Made by a program: the position numbers and the translations under genes. From the NCBI GenBank assembly GCA_002409525.1, contig DHNM01000033.1, positions 1 to 27,128 on the forward strand: 27,128 bases of DNA, given 5' to 3'. Below the pieces are notes generated by a model. That model searched no databases. It was not told where the DNA came from and worked only from the letters and a program-made list of their open reading frames with translations. Positions 8,184-17,242 of this stretch are shown piece by piece. The DNA is from Eubacterium sp. UBA5416. GTDB taxonomy: Bacteria > Bacillota > Clostridia > Lachnospirales > Lachnospiraceae. Each line of letters starts with the position of its first letter. Position 1 is the stretch's first letter.

Positions 8184-8299
8184 AATGAATGCACATCCAA
8201 TAATCTGGGGAGGAGGTAATCGGCAAATTTTCTTTTGGGGGATGTACTATGGTATAGGTGAGAAAATGATAACCAAACAGATAAGCAGAGGAGGGGCTT

Positions 8300-10882
8300 A
8301 TGGATGGTAAAAGGTATTTAAAAAGAACGATGACAGGATTGTTTGTATTTGCATTGACAGCATCTGCGACAGTTCCTGCTGCATCGGCCATGGCAGCAGA
8401 ACAGGATGAACAATCTAAAGAGGAAAGCAGTACAGATGTGCCGAATTATACATCCTTTTCCGGTGTAGCCGGCGAGACTATGTATGACACCAATGGAAAG
8501 CAGATTCAGGCACATGGCGGACAGATTCAGCAGCTCACTGTGGACGGGGACACAAAGTGGTACTGGATTGGCGAGGACAAGACGAATGGTTACCAGCCTA
8601 CAGAGGGAATTCATTTGTATAGCTCGGAAGACTTGTATAACTGGACGGATGAAGGCGTGATACTGCGTACGATGGAGAACTCGGATCAGTTTGAAACAGA
8701 TCAGTATTTTTCCGGCCTGTATGGAGACTATACAGCAGAAGAAAAAGAAAGAATTTTTATTGATCTGGATAAAAACAACTGTGTAATAGAACGTCCAAAG
8801 ATGCTTTATAATGAGAAGACAGAAAAATATGTTATCTGGTTTCATGCAGATGGAAGTACTTCGGGCAGTGATTCTAACTATGGAAAAGCAAAAGCGGGTG
8901 TTGCTGTCAGCGATAGTCCCACGGGCCCCTTCAGACTTTTGGGAAGCTATAAACTGAACTATCATGATGATCCGGATGCAGATTTCGGTTTTGACGGGTG
9001 GGAAGGACGTGGTTCTGTCCGCGACATGAATCTGTTCAAGGACGATGACGGAACTGCGTATGTGATTTATTCGTCTGAGGGAAACAGAACGATGTATATC
9101 TCGAAACTAAATGAGGATTATACACAATTGGCTGTTGATCATGATGAAGCAGTAGAGGGCACAGACTTCACACGTAACTTTATCGGTTCGTCCAGAGAAG
9201 CTCCGGCTATGTTTCAATACCGTGACAAGTATTATCTGATGACATCAGGCTGTACCGGATGGGATCCGAATCAGGCAAAATATGCCGTTGCGGACAACCC
9301 CATGGGACCCTGGACGGATATGGGAGATCCTTGTACAGACGAGGAAAGTGAAACCACTTATCGCACACAGAGCACCTGCATATTCCCTGTTGATGCGGAG
9401 AATGGAAAATATATCTATATGGGCGACAGGTGGACATCAGGAGATTTAAAGAATTCGAGATACGTATGGCTCCCTGTAGATTTCCAGCCGGATGACAAAA
9501 TTGCTCTGAGAAGATATGAGAACTGGGATTTAAGTACTCTAGATGACAAAGGAGTCTTTGATATAAAAACAGAGCTACCATCTACGGCCTCTTCGGTTAC
9601 TTCAGCTGTGGAACAGCTTCCCTCAGAACTTACGATTTCTTATGGAACTGATGAGGAGACCACACCGGTTACATGGGAAGTAGGAGAGTATGATGAAAAT
9701 AAACTGGGTACTGTGACTGTAAAGGGGATCATGACAGACAAAGACAGGATTTTCTCCCATGAAATCCATGTGATCAATCCAGAAACCTTGTATTTCTTTG
9801 ACTGTGGTGCAGAGACATCTTCATATTTCGATGCACTGAAGAAAGAACTGGGGATGAAAGTCAAGAATGACGCTATAGACCAGAAATACAGCGAAGATAA
9901 CAAGGCCGGATTTACGGGTACAACCAAGGAAGAAACTCCCGACAGTTTTGATATTGCGCGCCATGATGGGTTAGATTACCTGGAAAACGGCTGGTGGGCT
10001 GCAGGCGGAAAGAATATTGATTATGCATTTGAACTTCAGCCGGGAACTTATACCCTGTCAGCTGGATTCCAGGAATGGTGGAATACCAACAGAGAGATGA
10101 AACTGACTATCAGCATGGACGACCAGGTACTGGCAGAGCAGGACTATAAACTGTCATCCAATGATAAAGACCTACAGATAGACCAGCCCTTTGAAATGAA
10201 AGAATCAGGTAAAGTGGTAGCAAGCATCAGCAAGAGAGGTGGTGCAGATCCGGTTTTGAGCTGGATTGGAGTTACAGGGACGGAGAATGAAGAAGAGCCA
10301 GGTGAAGAACTTCTTATTACTTCCAATCCTGAAGATTTCATTGGAAGTGTAGAAGAAACAGCTACATTTGCCGTGGAAGCAGAAGGAACAGATCTGACCT
10401 ATCAGTGGCAATACAGTAATGCGAACCAGAATATCTGGAGAACTTCTTTCATGACAGGAAATAACACCGATGAGATTAGTCTCCCGGTAGAAAGTTACAG
10501 AGACGGACAGAAGTATCGCTGCGTCATTACTGATGGAGAAGGCAACACTGTAACATCAGAGACGGCATCTGTAAAGATTGGTGCCGCTGAGGGCGCACCG
10601 GAAATCATGCAGCAGCCGGAAAGCTATAGCGGTGATGTCGGCGATACTGCAGAATTTGCCATAAAGGCCAATGGAGAAAACCTGACCTACGAATGGCAGT
10701 ACTGCAACGCAGATTCCAATATCTGGAGAAAGTCCTCCATGGAAGGAAATCAGACAAATACGGTCAGCGTACCAGTTTGGAACTTCAGAGAAAGACAGAA
10801 ATACCGCTGTGTAGTTACAGGTAAAAGCGGAAGAATTACCATATCAGACGTGGTAACTGTTTCCGTAAACAGTGAGAACTAA
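8300..10882 (+). CDS. Secreted GH43 glycosidase, exo-beta-1,3-galactanase (subfamily 24) type
   Basis: An 860-residue secreted enzyme. The signal peptide (residues 1 to about 33) ends near AMAAEQ. The GH43 five-blade propeller spans about residues 50-405. It begins IQAHGGQI instead of the usual catalytic Asp strand, as in subfamily 24 galactanases. It also has Glu164 in IERPKM, Glu300 in SSREAPAM (likely acid) and Gln357 in YRTQSTC, which corresponds to the Gln proposed to replace the catalytic base in exo-beta-1,3-galactanases. A Big_4-like domain (about 430-495), a galactose-binding-like beta-sandwich (about 496-665) and two Ig-like domains (669-860) follow. GAGGAGGGG precedes the ATG. Expected action is removal of galactose from beta-1,3-galactan backbones of type II arabinogalactan; host galactosides remain possible. 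There is no LPXTG or membrane anchor. Confidence 0.85.
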   Translation: MDGKRYLKRTMTGLFVFALTASATVPAASAMAAEQDEQSKEESSTDVPNYTSFSGVAGETMYDTNGKQIQAHGGQIQQLTVDGDTKWYWIGEDKTNGYQPTEGIHLYSSEDLYNWTDEGVILRTMENSDQFETDQYFSGLYGDYTAEEKERIFIDLDKNNCVIERPKMLYNEKTEKYVIWFHADGSTSGSDSNYGKAKAGVAVSDSPTGPFRLLGSYKLNYHDDPDADFGFDGWEGRGSVRDMNLFKDDDGTAYVIYSSEGNRTMYISKLNEDYTQLAVDHDEAVEGTDFTRNFIGSSREAPAMFQYRDKYYLMTSGCTGWDPNQAKYAVADNPMGPWTDMGDPCTDEESETTYRTQSTCIFPVDAENGKYIYMGDRWTSGDLKNSRYVWLPVDFQPDDKIALRRYENWDLSTLDDKGVFDIKTELPSTASSVTSAVEQLPSELTISYGTDEETTPVTWEVGEYDENKLGTVTVKGIMTDKDRIFSHEIHVINPETLYFFDCGAETSSYFDALKKELGMKVKNDAIDQKYSEDNKAGFTGTTKEETPDSFDIARHDGLDYLENGWWAAGGKNIDYAFELQPGTYTLSAGFQEWWNTNREMKLTISMDDQVLAEQDYKLSSNDKDLQIDQPFEMKESGKVVASISKRGGADPVLSWIGVTGTENEEEPGEELLITSNPEDFIGSVEETATFAVEAEGTDLTYQWQYSNANQNIWRTSFMTGNNTDEISLPVESYRDGQKYRCVITDGEGNTVTSETASVKIGAAEGAPEIMQQPESYSGDVGDTAEFAIKANGENLTYEWQYCNADSNIWRKSSMEGNQTNTVSVPVWNFRERQKYRCVVTGKSGRITISDVVTVSVNSEN
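10306..10879 (+). repeat. Ig-like domain pair, copy 1 (end of GH43)
   Basis: Encodes two Ig-like domains of about 95 residues with motif WQYxNAxxNIWR, then DGQKYRCV. The second domain, from about 10600, is very close in DNA to the copy at 18030-18300, with long nearly identical runs. Copy 1's first domain has Ser in place of the Cys seen in QYCN of the others. Confidence 0.85.
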
Positions 10883-10891
10883 TCTGACCTG

Positions 10892-10929
10892 AAAAGCAGG
10901 AGAGTGGAAAACCATTCTCCTGCTTTTTT
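10892..10929 (+). terminator. Rho-independent terminator after GH43 gene
   Basis: A 16-bp stem (10892-10907 with 10912-10927, one G-T pair) with AAAA loop; core GCAGGAGA/TCTCCTGC, then a T-run to 10929. It begins 9 nt after the stop. Confidence 0.88.
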
Positions 10930-10990
10930 ACGTTATAGGACAAAAAGGATAATGTAAAATATCACAACAATAGTGTAAAAAAACACATGG
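10927..10990 (+). promoter_or_regulatory. Candidate promoter and operator boxes upstream of GH2 gene
   Basis: TTTACG (10927-10932) and GATAAT (10948-10953) are 15 nt apart. The -10 is embedded in ATAATGTAAAATAT (10949-10962), a 14-mer that recurs exactly at the promoter of the lipoprotein gene (23340-23353). Downstream lies GTGTAAAAAAACAC (10973-10986), with GTGT/ACAC symmetry; variants precede the lipoprotein and sugar-phosphotransferase genes. This suggests a shared regulator; the -35 spacing is short. Confidence 0.4.
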
Positions 10991-11053
10991 ATTCGTATGA
11001 GAATTTGATATAAAATTAAAGTGCTATGATATATTTACTATGAAATACAGTGA

Positions 11054-11103
11054 AAAGGAGAAGAAGTATGAAATCAAGAAAGGAGAAGAAGTATGAAATC
11101 AAG
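11054..11103 (+). repeat. 25-bp tandem duplication of ribosome site and start codon
   Basis: Positions 11054-11078 and 11079-11103 are identical 25-mers, each containing AAAGGAGAAGAAG and ATGAAATCAAG. The second ATG (11093) opens the GH2 gene. The first (11068) is in another frame and ends after 56 codons at 11235, inside the GH2 gene. Confidence 0.9.
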
Positions 11104-14100
11104 AAAGATAGTTTCACTCATCTTATCGGCATCCATGATCGGTACATTGGTTCCGTCTACAGGTCTGACTGTACTGGCAGCCGGAACGTCTTCGGACAAC
11201 CTGTCGGTCAGCAATTCCGTAAAAGCCGATGTTGATAAGATCAAGTTCACGCACAAAGAGTGGACAGGCACCGACTACAAGGATGTAGATGGGAATGCAG
11301 TAACCGGAGAAGAAATATTTGGCATCAACCGGCAGGATGCTGCAACAACGCTGATTCCCTATCAGGATTCCGGTACTGCGGCAGGAGCTGTATGGGACTA
11401 CAATGCCCGGACAAATTCCGAGTATTTCCAGCTTCTCACCGGAGAAGATGAAAACTGGGATCTGACCGTAGTCCAGAACCAGCAACAGGCAAAGAAATTT
11501 CTGGGTGATGAAGGGTTTATGACAGCCGGATACCAAAAAGACGAAGCAGATGGATGGAAGACGGTACAACTTCCGAAGAGCTGGACAAGACAGGGACAGG
11601 ATTTTGACTTTTCAATCTACACGAATGTTCAGATGCCATGGCAGTCCAAGTACGACAGCGACGTAAGCTGCCCGGAGGCACCGACGAACTACAATCCGGT
11701 TGGGCTTTATAGAAAGGCATTTACTGTGAATGATACTATGCTGAATTCCGGAAGGCGTGTTTATGCACATTTTCAGGGGATTGAATCTGCGTATTATGTG
11801 TATGTGAATGGCAAAGAAGTCGGGTACAGTGAAGACAGCTACAGCCCTCACCGATTCGACATTACGGATTATCTTCAGCCGGGAGAAAATCTGCTGGCGG
11901 TAGAGGTACACAAATTCTGTGATGGTACCTGGTATGAAGATCAGGACATGATTTATGACGGAGGAATATTCCGTGATGTCTATCTGACCAGTGCACCGCT
12001 TGTACAGATGAGTGATTATGTGGTACAGACGGATTTGGATTCCAAATATAAGAATGCCACATTAAATCTGTCTGTGGACGTACGAAATCTGGCATCGAAA
12101 GCTCAGAGCGGGTGGAGTATAGAAGTTCAGACGCTGGATCAGGCCGGAAACAATATTCTGGGAAATGCAGTCATACCTGTATCGGAAGTGGCATCTGAAA
12201 AGACACAGACCTTTACATTGAAGCAGAAAGTTGCAAATCCCAAGCTCTGGTCGGCCGAAAACCCGAATCTGTATGCTCTGGTATTAACACTGCGTGATGC
12301 GGGCGGAAATGAAGTAGAGACGCTTTCTGCTCAGCTGGGATTTCGGGAAATTGAATTTACCTCCACAGAAGTGGATTCGAATTACAAGGTAACCACAAAG
12401 AAATGGGAACCGATTACAATCAATGGTGAAAGACTCCTCCTGAAAGGAGCAAACCGCCATGATACAGATCCATTCTATGGAAAAGCAGTTCCTCAGGCTA
12501 CTATGGAAGAGGATGTAAAATTGATGAAACAGAATAACCTGAATGCAGTCAGGACTTCTCATTACAGTAACGATGATTACTTCTACTGGCTGTGTAATTC
12601 CTATGGATTATATATGATGGGTGAAACCAATATGGAATGCCATGCAATTATGGGAGACAGCAGCTTAGGAGGGCTCTTCTATAAGTTGGGCATGGATCGA
12701 ACCGAAACAGCCTTCAAACGTCTGAGAAATAATCCGGCCATTGTAATCTGGTCTATCGGAAATGAGATGGCTTATACGACCGATCCCAAACATTCGAAGG
12801 GTCTGTATAAAGACATGATCTGGTATTTCAAGAATAATGACCCTACAAGACCTGTACATAGTGAAGGACAAAATGACGGTATGGGAACCGATATGGGCAG
12901 TAATATGTACCCAAGTGTCAGCACGGTTGCAGGTAGAGCTGGAGAAGGAAAGATACCCTATGTTCTATGCGAGTATGCACATGCCATGGGAAACTCCGTA
13001 GGGAATCTGAAAGAATACTGGGACGGAGTAAGAAGTGCTGATAATATGCTGGGGGCGTTTATCTGGGACTGGGTGGATCAGGCAAGAGAAATTGATCTGG
13101 GAGATCTTGGTTCATCCTATACGGTGACCGATAAAACCGGAGTGTCCGGTGAAGCAATTGGCAGTGATGATAATTGGATTACAAATGCAGCAGAGGGAAG
13201 CTTAAACGGAGGAGAGGCATTCAGTGGCTATACACTTATGAGTCAGGATGCTAAATATAACAATGCATTATCAGGAACCGGAAAGGCATTTACCTTTGAG
13301 ACAATTGTAAAACCGTACTCCAATTCAAAGAATAGTGTACTCCTCTCAAAAGGAGATACACAGGTTGCGCTGAAAACACAAAGCCAGGGGACAGGTCTTG
13401 AATTTTTTGTATATCAGGGTGGAAGCTGGAAGAGCGTTTCCTGCTCATTTCCTGCCAACTGGGCAGGAGAATGGCATCAGGTTGTGGGAGTCTATGACAG
13501 TGGAAAAATCTCTATTTATGTGGATGGAACATTGATGAAGACAAACACGGTAAGTGATGGAATCTCAGCGAGCAGCAGCCCCGTAGGTGTAGGATACGAT
13601 TCTATAGAGGGACGAAAGGTAGATGGCGAAATCTCTGTTGCTCGTATATATACAAAAGCGCTTACGAAAGACGAGATTAATGGGCAAAGATCGGTGAAAC
13701 CGGCAATCGGTGCAGATGATGATCGCGTGCTTTTATGGCTGGATTATGCAGACGGACATGAGGCAGCCGAGGTACGTGGATGGGACTACTATGCCGAGGA
13801 TTATGCACACACAAATTTATACAAGGAAGAAATCAAAGGTAAATTCTATGGATATGGCGGTGATTGGGGAGATGTTCCCAATGATAACAGCTTCTGCGAG
13901 AACGGACTGATTAGTGCAGACAGAACACCACAGCCGGAACTGGCAGAGGTGAAATATCAGTATCAGAACTATTGGTTCAGTGCAGATGTTGCAGATCTGG
14001 ATGCCAGAAAAGTGAACGTTTACAATGAGAGCAACTTTACCAATCTGAACAGGTATGATGTAACATGGCAGCTTCTTGAAAACGGGCAGGTCATCCAGGA

Positions 14101-17100
14101 GGGTACTGTAGAAAATCCGGATGTTGCTCCGCAGAAAAAAGGAACGATTGATGTACCATTTACAATGCCGGAAGAAATCAAGGACGGCAGCGAATATTAT
14201 TATCTGAATATTTCTGTAGGTCTGAAACAGACTGAAACATGGGCAGATGCCGGTGCAGAGATGTCCTGGGGACAGATCAAAGTTCCGGTTGAAGTAAAAC
14301 AGGCAGCTCCGGTTATCAGTGAAAAAGAGGTGCAGACAACGGAAACGGATACTGCATGGAATGTAGCCGGTGAAAACTTCAGCTTCTCAGTTGATAAGGC
14401 CACAGGAATCATGCAGAACTATACCTATGAAGGTGAAGTACTGGTTCAGCAGGGACCAACACCAAACTTTTGGAGAGGTCTTGTGGAGAACGACAAGACG
14501 TCGTTTGATGCTAAGTGGGCAAGTGCGGCAGAAACAATTATTGTAGAAAAAATTGAAGTAGCAGAAAACGAGGCAGGACAGACAGTAATTACGTCCGACA
14601 TTGTATTTCCAAATGCCGGAAATACAAAAGAGACCATGGTATATACAATCAATGGTGAAGGGCAGATTACGGTCGGAATGAAGGTGGATGCCACTGCAAG
14701 TGGTATGGGCAGTTTTATCAGAGTAGGATCCATGATGACACTTCCGGCAGGCTTTGAGAACGTGGCATGGTACGGAAATGGGCCGGTGGAAACCTTCAAT
14801 GACAGAAAGACAAACGGAAGACAGGGAATCTGGAATAATACAGTAAGCAGCTTCTTCTATCCTTATCTGAAGGTGGATGATTCAGGTAACCTGACCGATG
14901 TAAACTGGATTTCTGTACAGAATCCTTCAGGCAATCATGCGCTTTTAGTAGCGGCAGCCAATACCGTTGAGGCAAGTGCCCTGCACTTTACGCCGGATGA
15001 TTTGAATTCATCAGGTCATGTATATGGAATAACTCCGAGAGATGAGACAATATTAAGCGTCAACTATGGTTCTCTCGGAACCGGCGGAGCGACCTGTGGC
15101 CCCGGACCTCTGAGCCAGTATCAGCTTCCGTCCAGCAAGGTATATGAGTGGGAATTCACGATGATGCCGGTTGCAGGCGATGCGACGGCGGCACAACTGT
15201 CCGATGCGGCAAAATCTTATCACACGGTAACCTCTTTCAGCCATGAGGATTACGATAAAGAAATAGCCGACGAACTGATTAAACGGATCGATTCTTTTGT
15301 TGTCTATGATTACAGCCAGCTGGCAGATATCGAGGATTTGCAGGCGGATGTGAATGCCATGACAGAGGCACAGAAGACACTTGTGAACGAAGACAAGAAC
15401 AGAACAGAGCTCGTTGAACGGTATCTGAATGAAGTAAAAGCATTAGCTGATAAAGAGACATATCTTCAGGATGAAAGCAAGCATCAGATGCAGATTCCCT
15501 ATAATACGTCTGCGGCTTTCAAAAAGGATGGGGAAAGTGTCGTAATGAACGGAGAACTTTCAGTTCCGTTTAACGATATTTTGAATCCGGTACTGGAGGG
15601 TAATAATTCTTTCACAATTGAGGTGAATATGACCCCCCGGGGAAACAAGGATTACAACATGTTTGCAGGTAAAGGAGATTATGCATTTGCTCTTCGTTCC
15701 AGAGAAGAAAGCAAAGTAGATTTCCACATCTACGCAGGCGGTTCCTGGAGGAGTATTCTGTTTGATGACATGCCGGCAGAGATGAAAGCAAACTGGCAGA
15801 ATCATGAGCATCAGGTAGTAGGTATTTATGATGCCGAAAACAATAAAATTCAATTATATGTCGATGGCACCATGCTTGCAGAGCAGGCGACCAATACAAC
15901 CGAGGGTGTGGCCCATTCCGATTATAATCTGACCATAGGAGGATGCCCGTCTACAGGAAGGTCATCCAACGCAGATTTCAAGAACATCCATATTTACAGC
16001 AAAGCATTGACAGCAGCCGAGGTTAAAGCACAGTACGCGGCACAGCCGGCAATCACCGCCGGGGATAAAAATGTAGAATTATGGGTAGATTTTGAAAACA
16101 TTCAGCACAAGGATAAGGAAAGCATCTACAAAGTAACAATCGATCCGGAAAGTGCAGCGATTGAAACCGGAAGTTCCAGAGAATTTACCATGCAGACGGA
16201 TAACGCCAAGGCAGAGGTAACAAACGCCGACTGGAGTGTGTCAGATGAAAACGGAGAGACAATCGATGGAATTGAAGTGACAACAGATTCCTCCGATTAC
16301 ACGAAGGCTGTCGTAACGGTCGAAGAAGATGTTCCAGACGGCACAACAGCAATTCTCAAGGTTTCAAAGGTGAATGGAAAAGAGAGTTTAAGTGCGAAAG
16401 GATCTATTCTGACAGTTGTAAAATCAGAGGAAACACGCATCATCAAGGATTCCGGAGCGGATCAGCTGAACACCTTGCTTCCCGATACGGCACAGTTTAC
16501 GGAAGGCGAGGAAAAAAGCAGCAGTGCATTGAAGGGATATTTCTCGGTAAATGATCAGGATAAGATCGTCAATGAGGCTCTTGCAGAGGGTAAGGCGTTT
16601 ACGGTATCCTCCAGAGTTTATGTTCCGGCCTCCTGTAAAGAGAGTACAGGACTGTTTGATAACCATGAAAAGCACAACATGATTGCAGGTATCGGGGATA
16701 ATTCCTTTGCATACCGGATTTATTACAACAAGAATAATGGGAATATCAAGATTGATGCCTATATCAGTGATGGGGAAAATTGGGATCAGATTTCCAGCGA
16801 GAACCTTGACAATACTTTCTTTGACAAGTGGCATACGATATCCGTGGCATATACGGGTACAGAACTGAAACTCTATGTGGATGATGATGTGGCGGCAGAA
16901 CTTGGTGAGGTTAATGTTACATCCATCAATAAAAATGATGAAACTTTTTCTGTAGGATATGAGCCGCAGAAAGCCGAAAGCAGACAGTCCGAGCTTACTT
17001 TTGAGCAGGTACGGGTATTTAGCCGTGCGCTGACAGTCGATGAGATAAACAATTCAGAGAATCCTGAGGCAGAGGATGTGGTTCTATGGCTGGATTTTGA

Positions 17101-17242
17101 AGAGGAGGATTCAGCAGCCACAAAAATTGATAAGGAAAACCTGAGACTTCTTGTGGAAAACTGCCAGAGTCAGGTGAAAGAGGATTATCTGGAAACAGGC
17201 TGGGCAGAATTTGAGAAGCATTGGCAGAGGCAGCGGAAGTGA
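11093..17242 (+). CDS. Secreted LacZ-like GH2 beta-galactosidase with LamG modules (frameshifted tail)
   Basis: A 2049-residue secreted enzyme removing terminal beta-galactose. Signal peptide 1 to about 30. GH2 sugar-binding and Ig domains span about 120-420, then the TIM barrel with acid/base Glu558 (WSIGNEM) and nucleophile Glu627 (VLCEYAHAMGNS). Between WDWVDQ (about 658-663) and YGGDWGDVPND (about 919), adjacent motifs in LacZ, some 255 residues are inserted, including a LamG domain. A Bgal small-chain-like domain (about 1095-1375), a second LamG (about 1460-1670), a Big-like domain (about 1680-1775), a third LamG (about 1800-2003) and the start of a FIVAR domain follow. The frame then ends prematurely at 17242. 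Dropping one G near 17218 appears to have cut off the FIVAR/Ig tail found in the next frame. The original protein would be about 2400 residues. Confidence 0.88.
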   Translation: MKSRKIVSLILSASMIGTLVPSTGLTVLAAGTSSDNLSVSNSVKADVDKIKFTHKEWTGTDYKDVDGNAVTGEEIFGINRQDAATTLIPYQDSGTAAGAVWDYNARTNSEYFQLLTGEDENWDLTVVQNQQQAKKFLGDEGFMTAGYQKDEADGWKTVQLPKSWTRQGQDFDFSIYTNVQMPWQSKYDSDVSCPEAPTNYNPVGLYRKAFTVNDTMLNSGRRVYAHFQGIESAYYVYVNGKEVGYSEDSYSPHRFDITDYLQPGENLLAVEVHKFCDGTWYEDQDMIYDGGIFRDVYLTSAPLVQMSDYVVQTDLDSKYKNATLNLSVDVRNLASKAQSGWSIEVQTLDQAGNNILGNAVIPVSEVASEKTQTFTLKQKVANPKLWSAENPNLYALVLTLRDAGGNEVETLSAQLGFREIEFTSTEVDSNYKVTTKKWEPITINGERLLLKGANRHDTDPFYGKAVPQATMEEDVKLMKQNNLNAVRTSHYSNDDYFYWLCNSYGLYMMGETNMECHAIMGDSSLGGLFYKLGMDRTETAFKRLRNNPAIVIWSIGNEMAYTTDPKHSKGLYKDMIWYFKNNDPTRPVHSEGQNDGMGTDMGSNMYPSVSTVAGRAGEGKIPYVLCEYAHAMGNSVGNLKEYWDGVRSADNMLGAFIWDWVDQAREIDLGDLGSSYTVTDKTGVSGEAIGSDDNWITNAAEGSLNGGEAFSGYTLMSQDAKYNNALSGTGKAFTFETIVKPYSNSKNSVLLSKGDTQVALKTQSQGTGLEFFVYQGGSWKSVSCSFPANWAGEWHQVVGVYDSGKISIYVDGTLMKTNTVSDGISASSSPVGVGYDSIEGRKVDGEISVARIYTKALTKDEINGQRSVKPAIGADDDRVLLWLDYADGHEAAEVRGWDYYAEDYAHTNLYKEEIKGKFYGYGGDWGDVPNDNSFCENGLISADRTPQPELAEVKYQYQNYWFSADVADLDARKVNVYNESNFTNLNRYDVTWQLLENGQVIQEGTVENPDVAPQKKGTIDVPFTMPEEIKDGSEYYYLNISVGLKQTETWADAGAEMSWGQIKVPVEVKQAAPVISEKEVQTTETDTAWNVAGENFSFSVDKATGIMQNYTYEGEVLVQQGPTPNFWRGLVENDKTSFDAKWASAAETIIVEKIEVAENEAGQTVITSDIVFPNAGNTKETMVYTINGEGQITVGMKVDATASGMGSFIRVGSMMTLPAGFENVAWYGNGPVETFNDRKTNGRQGIWNNTVSSFFYPYLKVDDSGNLTDVNWISVQNPSGNHALLVAAANTVEASALHFTPDDLNSSGHVYGITPRDETILSVNYGSLGTGGATCGPGPLSQYQLPSSKVYEWEFTMMPVAGDATAAQLSDAAKSYHTVTSFSHEDYDKEIADELIKRIDSFVVYDYSQLADIEDLQADVNAMTEAQKTLVNEDKNRTELVERYLNEVKALADKETYLQDESKHQMQIPYNTSAAFKKDGESVVMNGELSVPFNDILNPVLEGNNSFTIEVNMTPRGNKDYNMFAGKGDYAFALRSREESKVDFHIYAGGSWRSILFDDMPAEMKANWQNHEHQVVGIYDAENNKIQLYVDGTMLAEQATNTTEGVAHSDYNLTIGGCPSTGRSSNADFKNIHIYSKALTAAEVKAQYAAQPAITAGDKNVELWVDFENIQHKDKESIYKVTIDPESAAIETGSSREFTMQTDNAKAEVTNADWSVSDENGETIDGIEVTTDSSDYTKAVVTVEEDVPDGTTAILKVSKVNGKESLSAKGSILTVVKSEETRIIKDSGADQLNTLLPDTAQFTEGEEKSSSALKGYFSVNDQDKIVNEALAEGKAFTVSSRVYVPASCKESTGLFDNHEKHNMIAGIGDNSFAYRIYYNKNNGNIKIDAYISDGENWDQISSENLDNTFFDKWHTISVAYTGTELKLYVDDDVAAELGEVNVTSINKNDETFSVGYEPQKAESRQSELTFEQVRVFSRALTVDEINNSENPEAEDVVLWLDFEEEDSAATKIDKENLRLLVENCQSQVKEDYLETGWAEFEKHWQRQRK

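Larger units (their letters stand above)
7885..8299. other. Intergenic junction with composition change
   Basis: A 415-bp stretch without a well-supported gene. It separates the AT-rich lyase/transport locus from the more GC-balanced secreted-glycosidase locus. It contains an orphan 60-codon ORF (7907-8089), an 11-bp inverted repeat (8092-8102 and 8173-8183), a TATAAT (8181-8186) without a good -35, a strong ribosome-site-like GGGGAGGAGG (8207-8216) with no start codon at proper spacing, and a 22-codon ORF (8242-8310) overlapping the next gene's start. Confidence 0.5.

Noticed and set aside
8318..8965. 215-codon open frame on the minus strand
   Set aside because: Lies wholly opposite the GH43 signal peptide and catalytic domain, has no ribosome site and its translation (Cys/His/Ile rich) is not protein-like.
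10883..11092. CcpA cre site upstream of the glycosidases
   Set aside because: No stretch fitting the TGWNANCGNTNNCA pattern was found in this intergenic region; the symmetric A-rich box is a different kind of site.
17205..17225. Programmed -1 frameshift joining the two GH2 frames
   Set aside because: No slippery X-XXY-YYZ heptamer in the zero frame and no convincing downstream stem; a lost G explains the join more simply.
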